Assembly (NCBI GenBank): GCA_015179125.1 | Contig: WHVA01000518.1 | Span: forward strand, 1 to 64,000 | Origin: Gautieria morchelliformis | Lineage: Eukaryota > Basidiomycota > Agaricomycetes > Gomphales > Gomphaceae | Direction of reading: 5' to 3' | Length of the DNA stretch: 64,000 bases | Shown: piece after piece, positions 1-11,299 of the stretch | How the letters are laid out: the number at the start of each line of letters is the position of its first letter | How positions within the stretch are numbered: position 1 is the stretch's first letter | Notes under the pieces: generated by a model | Told to the model about the DNA's origin: nothing | What the model saw: only the letters and a program-made list of their open reading frames with translations | Database searches by the model: none | Translations under genes and position numbers: made by a program

Positions 1-1458
1 TGGAGCTCAGTTCAATGCCCAATATCATGCCATGATTTAATAGATGTTGTAGGGACTTCTGCGAGATGTGCCCCATCTTTTGATGAATTTCCATGGCAGA
101 TAACACATATGGGCTTGAGCACTTGGTGACTGGAGGTCTAGTCGATATAAGCATTGACTTTCCGGTGCTTGCATCAATACTTTTCCAGCAGCATTAGATA
201 TTGTGCATTTCTGGCCACCGAGTCGAATGTCGTAGCCAGCATCATCGCACCGACCGATCGAGACGAGGTAGCAGCAATTTGGGTGCATAGTATGTATCTT
301 GCAACGTGACTTCTACTGTTCTATCTCCAACCTTATTGGATAATACGAGCAGTCCTGAGCCGAAGGCATCAAAAGTACCTTTGTTGGCTGCTCGGATAGT
401 CCTCGGCTGTGAGAATTGACAGTAGTTCCTCAATAAATTTTTGTGAGGAGTCATATGCGATGTCGTTCCGGTGTCGAGTATGACTATAACTCCTGAGGAT
501 GTGCTCAAATTGAAATTAGAGCACTCGTCAAAATTGGTGAAGGCAAGATGCCCATCACCACTTTCCTCAGAAGTAGACTCTTCTTCGGCAACATTCGCTT
601 TTGCTTTACCCTTCTTCTTCTTCTTGCCTTTGGCTTTCTTCTTCTGACGTGGTCCTTGACCTTCTTTACCACCTCCTTTAGCCCAGCAATTTTCGATGGA
701 ATGTCCAGGCTTTTTGCAGTTGGTGCATACATGCGCCTTCTGCCCCTTCTGGTCCTTTTTAGTAAATGAACCAATAAACACCTGCTCTTCTTGCGGGAGT
801 GTCTTCTTCCTGTCATACTGAGCCTTTAGTACCCTAATAATATTATCAGGGACCAATGGCATCCCGCATTCTTCAAGCGAAGTTGTAAGGGCATTCATGA
901 CTGCCTCATAGGATGGTGGAAGTGACGCAAGGATTATGTCCATGAATTCTTCTTCAGAAACTCTAGCTCCCATCTCATTAAGACGAGCATATAGGTCTTG
1001 GGCCTTGTCCAAGTGATCTCTCAAGTCTCCATCCTCAGGACATCTCATACTGCGGAGTTGTCTCTGCAGGCTGGTGAGGACCATCTTGGGCTTTTTGGTC
1101 ATTTCATTGACCAGTGCATCCCAAGTCTCTTTTGCTGTCTTCTGCTTCTGTAGCATCAGGGCTAATGACTCTGACACTGAGACAATGATTTGGGTCTTGG
1201 CTTGTCCTTCTCTAGCAAGGTATCTCTCCAGCTTCTCCTCGGCCTTATCCATCTGAGTTTCCTCAGCTTCTGTTAGAATATGGCCTGGGGGCATGACTGG
1301 AGGATCAGGAGGTCGGGTGACTCTCCCTTCTACATGCTTGAGCAGATTTTGGACTCGAAATAGCTGATGAGAGTGGCTCGCCACAATGGCCAATTACTTC
1401 CATCAGTAGCAAGCTTCTCAACACCCAACAGCTTCTCAGAAGTGTCTCCGGGGCCCAT
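1..1458 (-). pseudogene. Copia gag-pol, frameshifted, partial
   Basis: This is Copia Gag followed by the start of Pol. The start is the ATG at 1458-1456, six bases inside the LTR, because its N-terminus matches the intact copy at 62917. Visible features are the Gag core, a CX2CX4HX4C zinc knuckle (CTNC...H...C), a Lys-rich stretch, and the aspartic protease motif DTGTTSHMT. The pre-integrase HQKMGHIS motif is encoded near 60-85. Lesions: a run of four T at 1347-1350 (plus strand) is five in the other copy, which breaks the first third of gag. Further frameshifts occur around 270-290 and again before about 90. A longer reading frame that starts at 1393 uses out-of-frame residues at its front. 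Copy A is therefore not functional as it stands. Confidence 0.9.
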
Positions 1459-1463
1459 AACCC

Positions 1464-1960
1464 TGTAGAGGACAGGAATTATAGGCAGTAGGTATGGACT
1501 TGTTATTCAAAAGAATAGACTAGAAATCAATTCACTCTCTCAGTGAATTTAGTGGTCACTATAAATATATTATACACTACCTAGAAATCAATTCACTACA
1601 GAGCATTTCTAGGTCAATAAATGCAAAGACTACTAGACTAATTTACTTGCCTCTCTCAGTGAATTTAGTGGTCACTGAGAGAGGGGAAATGTGTTCCACT
1701 GCGCATGTACTACTACCCGGCCCTTTAGCGCCCAAGAGCTCGCGCGTCGAAGTCATTTCAGACTCCGCTGGGTGCAGCCGCTTGTGAAAGTAGGAATAAC
1801 AAGATGAAATAGAGAGATAAGGAATGAGTGGAAAATTTCGAAAATAACCAGAGAAATGGATGCATAATACAAGAACAATGTGAGAAGAACTTGGAAGGCC
1901 ACACAACAAATTGGATATATTATGCTTGATATTGGTGCAGGAGCATAAATGCACCCAACA
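1464..1960 (-). repeat. Copia LTR (5' LTR of copy A)
   Basis: The LTR is 497 bp. Read on the minus strand it begins TGTTGGGTGC and ends CCTCTACA, so it has the TG...CA ends of LTRs. The same sequence occurs at 17835-18322 and 21409-21906, and a diverged form at 62423-62910. It contains an inverted repeat, CTCTCTCAGTGA paired with TCACTGAGAGAG, near 1651-1686. Confidence 0.92.
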
Positions 1961-2691
1961 CCTCCCTCGCAGCAGGGCTGCTGAACTTCAGAGGCACCAC
2001 CTGGAGACCAAAAATGCGGCCAGAGAAGCCTTCGCGAAGTCACCAAGAGCCGCAATAGCCCACAAAATAGACCCTTCCATGCCGTCAAATGCCTACCAAA
2101 AGATAAGCCGTGATCTGCCTCGAAAACAAGCCAGCTTACTTGTACAGCTGAGAACAGGACACGTCTGTCTCAACAAACACCTGCATAGAATCGGAAGAGC
2201 GAACACACCAATGTGTCCAACATGCAACCGAGCTGAAGAAACTGTCCACCACTTCTTGTTTAGGTGCCCAGGATACGCTGTACAGAGAACGGAGCTGGAA
2301 AAGAAGCTGCGCAGAGGGGCAAAGTCAGCGAGCACACTGCTGGGGAGGCCGAAGGCAATGACACACTTATTCCAGTACATCAGCGACACGCGCAGATTCG
2401 AGCAGACGCATGGAGACCTCATTCTGCCGTGGAGACAGGATGGAAAGACGACGGAGCGAGTGGGGAGACCACGCTGATGCGTGAGCCGCAAAGACACAAA
2501 CACCTCGCCCACACACAGGCACGGACTCACTCAGGGCCTCGCCCTATGAGCGCAAGCAGAGACAGAAAAGGAAAGCTTACGATAGAAACACATGTCGACC
2601 GAACACTTGTATTAACCGTCTTACATAGGGCCCCGCCCCAAAAGACGTTAAATTGGATACAAAAAAAAAAAAAAAAGAAAAAAAAAAAAAA
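1961..2691 (+). mobile_element. LINE 3' fragment (LINE A)
   Basis: This is the C-terminal tail of a non-LTR retrotransposon ORF2 plus its 3' UTR and A-rich tail (2661-2691). The reading frame runs to a stop at 2477. It contains the post-RNase H zinc-finger region CPTCNRAEETVHHFLFRC, which also occurs in LINE B (near 53470-53530) and LINE C (near 59110-59200). The 3' UTR ends with AAAAGACGTTAAATTGGATA followed by A, matching the other two LINEs. The 5' part is cut off at 1960 by the Copia insertion. The host sequence resumes at 2692 with the segmental duplication. Confidence 0.9.
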
Positions 2692-3553
2692 CCGGTTTCA
2701 CCGCCTCTCTGCGCACATTTACCAGGAGGTATATACCACTTCCTGAGCCACCTCCAGGTCCACTCGTCATCATGGTCCGCTGTGTATTGTCTGCACGACG
2801 GCTACATCCACATGGACTGCCTACAGTCTCCTGTGAAAGCGTCTGACGGCGTCAATACCTGGGATGTTCCACGACCCGAGTGTTGAGGAGAGCGGTGCTA
2901 TGGCAACATTCAGAGCAATGCTGGGTTGCTGCTATGGCCCTGTGGTGTGATATGGAGACTGGAGGCTGAAGGCTGGGTGCTATATCCGAGCACATGCTGG
3001 GCATGCATTATGGGTCATTGTAGGAAATACATGGACGTACTCCATGTAGCATAGCGTGGACAAAATGTGGACGTGGAATTCGAGTGATGGTCTGAGCGCA
3101 TACAGGGCTACATGAACTAATTGCTGCAGCTCGACCATGCCAATGCAGTACTGTTCGTGTCAGACACTGGAGAGCACATGGAAGTGACATGATATTTGCA
3201 TCAGTCCCCTTCACTAACGTATTGCCACTGTGGGGGGCGCATGTGCGGAGGCCAGCACTGTGTGAGGTAAACTTGACAACTGGAAGTGCACAACAGTGGC
3301 ATGTAAACCAAAACCAAGGGGAATGACTTATTCTTCAACTAGTACAATTTGAACAATAACAAATGGCACAAGCAACATCTTTGATTATGATGTAGCACCT
3401 TCAATCAAACTGGTTAAGCTCCCTCTGCTGATGGATGGCTAGCTCTGGATTGATAATGTGCTTTAGGAATACTAAACGATAAAACAAATACTTACATATT
3501 ACCCCAGTCAAATTCAGGAACCCGGTGGCAACAAATACATGGAAATAAAGCTC
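2692..3553. other. 3' flank of DUF2235-ARM gene 1, no gene seen
   Basis: This stretch matches 27962-28806 in copy 2 closely and lies downstream of the minus-strand gene. Short open frames exist but are not maintained as frames between the two copies. I see no gene, RNA or repeat beyond the duplication itself. Confidence 0.5.
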
Positions 3554-6500
3554 TCAGCCATGTGTGGAAGAGGGATGGGAGGACAGACCAAGGTAATCAG
3601 AAACAAGATTGAATGTTGTTGTAGCCTGCAACCTAACATTCTTATAAGGATCATTTTGCATAGCCTGGATGTCCGAAATCAGGGTGTCATTGATAATACG
3701 CCCACAAAGGTCATCTTTGAACATGTGAGCCTATGTGACAATTTGGAGGAGGAAACTCACCATGAGGTATGACAGCTTCCAAGGTTTTCAAAGCCTGACA
3801 TCGGACATCCTCATGTTTGTCAGCCAAAAGCCCTTGAATAGCGGATACCATATCAGGGTTGAAAAGCAGAGTATGGAGGTCATCTATGTACCTGTAAGCA
3901 TGTGTTATAATTCACAAGGGGATCCTCACTGTTATCCAAAGAAGCTATGAGATTTTTCAAAGCTTGGATCTGAACTCGCCAATCTTTATCTCTCAACTTG
4001 CTGTGAACAGTAGAAATTATGCCAGGAGTAAAAATTAGTTCATAAGGAGCACCTATGCATCTGTAAGTATGTGATATAGTTTATTCAGAGGTCTCACTGT
4101 GATCCATAGAAGCTACTAGGGTGTAGGCCTTGTACTGGACATTCTCATTTGCATCAGCCAGTAACTCTTGGATAGTAGGTATCATATCAGGGTTTAAAAT
4201 CAGAGCATGGGGGTTACCTATGTACCTGTAAGTATATGTTATAATTCAAAAGGGGATACTCACTGTGATGCAAAGAAGCTCCTAAGATTTCCAAAGCTGA
4301 TATCCGAATCCCAAACTTTGCAGCTCTCAGCTTCTTGTGAATGGCAGAAATCATCCCAGGAATAGAAATCAGATCATAACGACCACCTGTGCATCTGTAA
4401 GTATGTGATATAGTTTATGCAGAGGTCTCACTGTGATGCAGAGAAGCTACTAGGGTGGCTAAGGCCTCACATTGAACCAGCTCATCTTCATCAGCCAGTA
4501 GGCCTTGGATAGTAGGTATCATATCAGGGGTAAGAATCAGAGCATGGGGGTTACCTATGTACCTGTAAGTACATGTTATAATTCAAAAAGAGATACTGAC
4601 TGTGATGCAAAGAAGCTACTAAGGTTTTCAAAGCTGATATCCGAACACTCTGATATTTAGCTCTCAGCTGATTGTGCATGGCAGAAATTATAGAAATTAG
4701 ATCATAAAGATCACCTGTGAATCTGTAAGCATGTGATATAATTTATACAGAGGTCTCACTTTGATCCATAAAAGCTACTAGGGTAGCTAAGGCTTCACCT
4801 TGAACCTCCTCATATTCATCAGCCAGTAACTTGTAGATAGTAGATATCACATCAGGGGTAAAAATCAGAGCATGGAGGTTATCTATGTACATGTAAGTAT
4901 GTGTTATAATTCAAAAGGGGGTACTCACTGTGATCCAAACAAGCTGCTAGGGTCTTCAAAGCCTGCCTCCGAACTATCCAATATTCAGCTCTCAGGTTAT
5001 TGTGAATAGCAGAAATAATGCCAGGAGTGAAAATTAGATCATAAAGATTACCTGTGCATCTGTGAGTATGTGAGATAATTTATGCAGAGGTCTCACTGTG
5101 ATCCATAGAAGCTACTAGGATATTCAAGGCATTGAATTTGATATTATTATTTGCATCAGCCAGTAACCCTTGGATAGTAGATATTGTTTTAGGGTTAAAA
5201 ACCAGACTATGGAGGCCATCTGTGTTCCTGTAAGCATGGGTTGTAATTCACAAGGAGATACTCACGGTGAGCCAGGGAAGCTATGATGGTCCTTGAAACC
5301 TTGAACTGAACTGTCCAATATTTATCTCCCAGCTTGCTATAAAGCACAGAAATCATGCCAGGAGTGAAAATTATATCATAAAGATTACCTGTGCATCTGT
5401 AAGTAAGTGATATAATTTCTGCAGAGGTCTCACTGTGATCCATAGCAGCTACTATGGTGTCCAAGACCTCCCGTTGAACAATCTCTTTTGCATCAGCTAG
5501 TAACCCTTGGATGGTAGATATTGTTTCATGGTTAAAAATCAGGGTATGGAGGTCACCTGTGTATCTATAAGCATGGGTTATAATTCACAAGCGGATACTC
5601 ACTGTAATCCAAACAAGCTACTAAGGTTTCCAAAGCCCGTATCTGAACTCTCCAATCTTCAGCTCTCAGCTTATTGTGAATGGGAGAAATTATCCCAGGA
5701 ATAGAAATTAGGTCATAAATATCACCTGTGCATATGTAAGTATGTGATATAATATATGCAAAGGTCTCACTATGATGCTTAGAAGCCACTAGGGTGTCTT
5801 AGGCCTCACATTGGACAATATCATTTTCACTGGCCAGTAACCCTTGGATGGTATGTATCATATCAGGATTGGAAATTAAGTTACGAATGTCATCTGGGTA
5901 GCTCTAAGCATGTGTTATAATTCACAAGATGATACTCACTGTGCACCATAGAAGCTCTTAGGAGTTTCAAGGCCTGGCATTGTATATCCACATCATCACA
6001 AGTCAGTTTGCTTTGAAGGGTAGATATCATTGTGCAATCATTTTGGTTGAAAATCATTTGCAGGTAATCATTCCTGTATACACCTTCAAAAATATCAGTT
6101 GCCAATATATTATCTCAAAAATATTATATCTCACTCCCATTTAGAAGCCACCTTAATATTTGGAGTGATGACAAGGTCACTTCTGAGATATTCCCTACCA
6201 ACCCTCTTTCTAATGGCTTTATCATTCTACTTTCCATTCTTTTATCTAGGTTGATAATAGTCAGTTACTTTAGGAGAATCTCATACTTTAAAGTATCCAC
6301 AGCTACTTACTCCTAAATCTGCACTCTTCCATGAAAGATGCTATCCATCTTGCAAGTTTGGCATCATTCTCCCAACCCTCCACACAGAGGAATCTCTCCA
6401 CCATCTCTTCATCCAAGCATATCCCTATGGTAGAGATTAATTATATGATATAATATGACAACTCTTCAAACTTACATGCTTCTTTACTCAATGCTATGAG

Positions 6501-8575
6501 CACATTAAATAGGTTGTCCCACATCTCAGAGGTCATCGTATGCTTGGACCCCACGAGGCTAAAAAGCACTGGGACCACACCTTGGTCCAATAGTGTTTGT
6601 GAACCCCGCCCTAAATACCAACAATTGATATTCTTAGCTTGTATCATGTTCAGTACCAAAATACTCACAAGACCAGGTCATCACTAGCAGACGGTGGAGC
6701 CAGACACCCTTTTCAGTGTCAGGTCCTGTTTTTACTCTCTGAATGACTTCTTTCACTGTCGTATTATCAAAAATATCCAGTTCAAGGACATCTTTGAAAA
6801 TGTCAGCCCACCACCACCGCTCACGATCTCCCTGGCCTATTAGCTTTGCCCATGCTTCGACACTGCTCTCAGGGCTCAGTTTTGCTTTAGGGCAATAGGA
6901 GGTGGAACAAAAAGCAACTGAAGCATGGATCTTTTGACCAGGCTTCATTTTTCGACCATGTCCCTTATGCATACTGAACATTTCTCCCAATTAGCTGACC
7001 CTCAAAGACCTATATATCAAGCTCACCGGTAGGTTGTTAATGACGAATCCTTACATGAAAGCCTCTTAATGGGAAGCCACTCAAATATGCGCCACACCGG
7101 AGTCAGTGACTCCTTGACCTCCCCTAGATTCTTCCAATCCCAATCAACCTTGGTCGGCCGCATCTGCAGGCCACTCGAGATAGCTTCATATGACATCCAA
7201 AGACCAGATGTTTTACCAAGTTTCAGGTTAAGATTGAGCTGATTGCCACCCCCACTACGCACCATGGTCAGGACGCGAACCCGAGCAAAGATGACACGCA
7301 CATGTCTGAATGGGTCCCAGGAAACCAGACCTCTTTGATGCGGGGGCGGGGAGTGGACCTCTTTATGTCCGTTTTCGTATCTTTCACCTTGTCTTCGGCT
7401 GTGAGATCTGCAGAGGGTCTAGCTTTGGCAGGCTGGGATGGGTCTTCATTCCGCGGTGCGACCTTTTGCTCAGACACACCGCCATGCGCATATTCGGGTA
7501 GGAATTTGACTCGGCGCTCATCGAGCGCAAGCGCATGGCGGAAGAAGCAAACATGGTCTGTTTCATCTGTGAGAGGCAGAACTTTGTTCCGGACAATGCC
7601 CACTGAGGAGACTGTATCCCTGAGATAAATTCTAGTCAAGGTCGACGAAGAACCAGGCATTGATCACCATACGCCAATAAAATGAACACGGACATTCTCT
7701 CGCGAGAACGTTGTCTTGAAGCGCTCCGCCATATTAACAGGTGTCGGCTTGACAGGCCGTTTACGGAGATGAAGGCGCTGCAATAACTTCTTCGGCTGAG
7801 GAGGATAATACTCGTTGCTCTTCTCATCCGCATAGAGCTCATATGCGCTGGAGAATAACAATAAGCTGCGGCCCAGACATCTAAGTTCGGAAGGACACTA
7901 ACAATGGTATTTGCTCTTCGTTTCCCTTATGAACCAGGCCAACCTACCACACCAAGACGGAGAGATCAGTAAACATAAACAGGGCGAGCAAAGGGAACGT
8001 GCCTTGTGGATCATACCGGCCAAAGCACGGACCTGGTAGGCACCGCGAGAGAACCCTGGTGTCGATGCTCAGGACCGTTGATACAGGTGCTATCCTGAGG
8101 CTCACCAAACAAGTAGATGCGATCACCCTCCTGATAATTTTGTGACAGCCATCGATATGCCGCTATTACGATCTTTTCGAAGTTCCTGAAAGATGGGGCG
8201 TCAATATTATTCGATTGTGAGTGAGGACAGTGGAGATATTACCAGGCAATCGCGAGATCTATCTTGTTATCCAAGACCTGTTTCACGTAGCTCCATGATT
8301 TCCAGGATGGCTTGGCGTACGTGCCGATACCGCTGTTGTAATACGTGAGCTGGTCGTCGCCCTTGATAAGTTGACTGTAGAGTTCTATGACGTTCGTATT
8401 CTAATCGGATATGTCAGACGCAGTATCGTGGGGTGCAAGGAAAGGGCGCACGAACGTTTGGTCCAAATTGATTGGATGTGCCATCAATGCACACCACAAG
8501 GTTTCGCCCTTTCTTCTCACTCGAACACGCACAGATCGTTCGCTCCTCGTCAGGTTTCACGGCATCAGATTCCAT
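3554..8575 (-). CDS. DUF2235 hydrolase with C-terminal ARM/HEAT repeats, gene 1 (lesion in one exon)
   Basis: Multi-exon gene. Exon 1 (8575-8456) encodes a 40-residue start with LVVCIDGTSNQFG, the N-terminal DUF2235 signature. Later exons give the nucleophile motif FGFSRGAYQVRALAGMIHK, then WDTVSSVGIVRNK, HALALDERRVKFLPEY and KEVWFPGTHSD, all DUF2235 landmarks; the Ser of GFSRGA and the His of GTHSD are the likely catalytic residues. A helical linker (about 6650-7300) leads into 14 ARM/HEAT-like repeats (3772-6080) and a terminal exon ending at a TGA (3554-3556). The intron after MIHK uses a GC donor (GCACGT). DUF2235 proteins are related to Tle1-type phospholipases; the substrate here is unknown. 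One repeat exon (5771-5893) holds an in-frame TAA at 5799-5801, so this copy makes full-length protein only if that symmetric exon is skipped. A NACHT or kinase domain was not seen. Confidence 0.82.
3772..6080 (-). repeat. Array of 14 ARM/HEAT repeat exons, gene 1
   Basis: Fourteen exons spaced about 163-170 bp, with splice donors near 3756, 3930, 4095, 4258, 4426, 4595, 4757, 4920, 5089, 5260, 5426, 5594, 5762 and 5932 (plus-strand coordinates). A standard exon is 123 bp, begins two bases into a codon and ends one base into the next, so each adds exactly 41 residues and can be gained, lost or skipped in frame. Introns are about 46 bp. Two exon types alternate: one containing DLYDLISIPGIISA-like and the other DLHTLIFNPD-like residues, both ending near TLVASMDH. 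The exon ending at 4601 is 9 bp shorter (114 bp) and its donor is GTCAG. Confidence 0.85.
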
Positions 8576-10655
8576 ATCCTGCAGCAAGTATGTGCGTAGA
8601 TTGTTCAAGAGTAGCTAACGAACTTTGACGAGGAAGATTGAGTATAGGGTCAAGGGTATCAGCCAGCGTCAGAAGCATCGGCCACAGCCTGGGGCAAACA
8701 TAAGCTTCTTCGCCCAATGATAGGTGAGCCCCTTCCCACAGATTTCCCCGGCAGGTGTCCCAGGGGACAGCGCTGCGGAATCCTTCTCCAGCGTCTTTGT
8801 CGTCGCGCCCGACCCACGGTCCGTTTGACTCGGCAATGGAGAGGCGACGCGGACGATCACGATGCAGATGCAATGATGATATATCCCGCCACCTATGCCT
8901 CATTCGCTGGGCCGTACCCGTACCCCGTGGAAATTTACGCTAGCTTGAGCAAACCTCGTAAATGCGGGAAATAATAATAGATTAGAATCTTTTATAAATG
9001 ATAACATATACACTTACTGCCCTTAGTCTTACCCCACGGTCCCCGCGATGCACTTTGTGCGGCTCCCTGCATCAGGTTCAAGAGTTGAGGTCGTGAATAA
9101 GGCATGTCTTAGCACTGCAGGATAGGCTGCTGGACCACAGAGTTGGCAGCAACAACACTATCACATAGCGAACTCACAGAGCCGACTCTCACTCTGTGTT
9201 TCGCTGTACAGGGAGCCGCGAGCGTATTGACCTCTGCGGTCCGTCTATAACGCTGCAGCGTCAATATTACTTCACTGACACGCGCCGGTGGACTTGCAAC
9301 GGTGGCGAGCAACACATGCAGCTGTCAGCGCCTGCGTCTCCACCTCATGTAAGAGGTCTTCGAAGGCACCAAATTTATAATTTGGGCAACCAGTGGGCGA
9401 TGCTGCTCCATCCTCAAACAGACAAGGTCACTAGTCGCCAGATGAGACGACGCACAGTCGGCGCCCTGGCGCCCCCATGACATGTCTGTCTACAACACAT
9501 GGCCAGGTCGGCGTCGAGATGAAATTGGACTTGATGTCCGTTTTACCCTGATATCTGACATACTGCATTCACGTGGTACGAGTCTTACGACTGCACCCTT
9601 ATTGGACTGACGAGTACGGATGCACCGTAGCCGCCAACACCTCGGATTGCCATATGCTATGGTTTCTTATGTTTGATTGTCGCCATGAATAGGCCTTCAG
9701 ACGCACCTCCTCAACTATGGCATCAGCCAATGCATATAGCTGTCCACTGTTGTGGTCAATGTCGAGCGAAATGAGTAGGAGAAAAACGTGTCAGAGATCA
9801 TACACGGACGATTGATGACCTGACACGGGAGGCGGTGGAGTAACGCAGCGACCGCTGCATGCTTGTCGAAGGACGCGGTGCGCTGGCGGGCGAGCCTCTT
9901 GGTCGTCACGCACTTCATGTCCCGGGAGGAAGAATGCTACTAATTTCTCCTGGCGCGGAGACGCGACCGGCAGTGTACACATATAATACGGAGGTTGTCG
10001 TAATCGAAGGTCCGCCAGGCATCCGCTTTACCATGAGCTTCATCGCCAGTTCCATGCATAGCCAGAACGTGGCTTCTCTAGTGTTCCCAGACGCCACACA
10101 CACACGGCCACTCTGATTTGGCGGACGTCGCAGAATCCTACGCGAGGTAAACTGTTGGATAGTGATAGAGCGATGGGGGCGGATATGGTGTTCAGGCACG
10201 AGTTTATTCTGTCAGAAAAATGGAGAGGGATTAATGCAGACACGAGAACGCGAGTGTCAGGCCAGCCACATAGCGGCCTCGGCTCCGGAAAGAGCACCCG
10301 CGATGAGTGAACGTTTCTCGTTGTCACTAAGGACTTCAGAAGCAACGGATTTCGCGATGGTGGGGCCATACTGGGGGATTGCGTCTGGGGCCCGTTATCA
10401 TATTGTTTATCAGATGTAGCAGGAGCTGACGAGGAAAAGACCAATGGCTGTCAGAAAAAGCGGTAGTAGACATCTAGTATTTTCTGGTTGTTGCGGCATC
10501 GCTGTGGTCTGGACGATGGACAATGCAGATGATTAAGGTGTGAATAGAGCTGCGTCACGTGAATGTATAGGAAGTAGATGTGCTTTACGACTGGTACCCA
10601 GAATCACGAGGCTGAAAATGGGGATCATGGTTCACCGTCGATTAGCCAATACTCG
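8576..10655. other. Upstream part of duplication copy 1, no gene resolved
   Basis: This lies 5' of DUF2235-ARM gene 1 and should hold its promoter. It matches 33849-34532 and 37929-40055 of copy 2. Short frames around 9715-10120 on both strands are partly shared with 39086-39645, for example residues TRPAVxTxNTExVVIEGPPG on the plus strand, but none shows a family I recognise and indels differ between copies. A small conserved gene or old exon is possible; I cannot decide the strand. Confidence 0.35.
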
Positions 10656-11280
10656 AGCCGCCTTGTGGGGGGAAATTACGCACATCAGGTATGATGGTGC
10701 AGTGGGATCACCCGCAGTGGCAATGAGAGCCTGCAGGTCAATGGCATCAAGAGGGTTATCTGCGGGGGGTTGGTGGATGTGCGATAATCCCCAGCGCTTT
10801 GGGACGGGAGCGGGTTTGGAGACGCTGACGGGGGGCATCGGCCATCGGCGGAAGAGCGGCCGCAGAACTAGGTAGAGCAGGATTGGTAGCGACGTCAGGG
10901 ACCGGAGGCGTGAGCAGAATGGAAGGGACGTTGGCCTGAGAAGGCGTCGTAATCGTAATGGAAGGAGCGGCGGGTCGTGAGTTAATGAAGTCGACTAAGC
11001 TAGGCAGGTCAGCCTCGATGTCGTCGTCAGAGACAGGGTCCCTGTTGCGAGAATTAGCCCTTTTAGCTCCTCTCAGCAGAGTTTGCGTATGACAGCGTTC
11101 TGTTTCTCAGTCCTAGCGACCAATTGCCGAAAAAGATCTAGTGGTTGATCAGGTTCGACGGCCTGTTCCCCGGAGACCCCAGAGCCTCCACCCGAAGAAG
11201 GCCCCAGATTGCTGGTCGGCGAGCGTCCAGGCGAGGTTTTCCCAGATACACTCTGAGGGGGTCGTTCGGACAGAACCATT
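10635..11280 (-). pseudogene. Degenerate Gag-like or Pro/Ser-rich coding fragment
   Basis: On the minus strand two frames join naturally across about 11075-10640. The first part has LFRQLVARTEKQNAVIRKL (a short coiled-coil-like stretch) followed by a stop. The second is Pro/Ala/Ser-rich with SDDDIEADLPSLVDFIN, and the last part has NPLDAIDLQALIATAGDPTA. At least two frame breaks are present. The composition resembles the N-terminal part of fungal Gypsy Gag proteins, but no zinc knuckle or core motif is visible, so the family is a guess. Confidence 0.35.
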
Positions 11281-11299
11281 GAGAGAAACAGTTCGACGC

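Larger units (their letters stand above)
1..1960 (-). mobile_element. Ty1/Copia retrotransposon, 5' part (copy A)
   Basis: This is the 5' portion of a Copia LTR retrotransposon on the minus strand, running off the left edge. In element order it has a 5' LTR (1960 to 1464), a primer-binding site overlapping the gag start, gag with a zinc knuckle, and the aspartic protease and pre-integrase regions. It inserted into a LINE, whose sequence resumes at 1961. It belongs to the same family as the element at 62423-64000, and the family's LTR also occurs alone at 17835 and 21409. The 3' LTR and target-site duplication lie outside the window. Confidence 0.93.
2692..10655. repeat. Segmental duplication, copy 1
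   Basis: About 8 kb that recurs in the same orientation at 27962-40055. Similarity is visible throughout: the 3' flank (2692-3553), the whole DUF2235-ARM gene, and about 2 kb upstream of it to about 10655. The copies differ by scattered substitutions and small indels. Copy 2 also contains a Harbinger transposon (34533-37928) and an extra segment at 38026-38934. The left edge of copy 1 is the LINE A tail. The right edge is judged by eye from where the two sequences stop matching. Confidence 0.88.

Noticed and set aside
4580..4720. Short repeat exon (114 bp) as a frameshift
   Set aside because: It is exactly 9 bp shorter than 123, so the reading frame is kept.
7302..7628. Plus-strand frame of 108 codons opposite the DUF2235 exons
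   Set aside because: Antisense shadow of conserved hydrolase exons; the same region on the minus strand carries clear family motifs.
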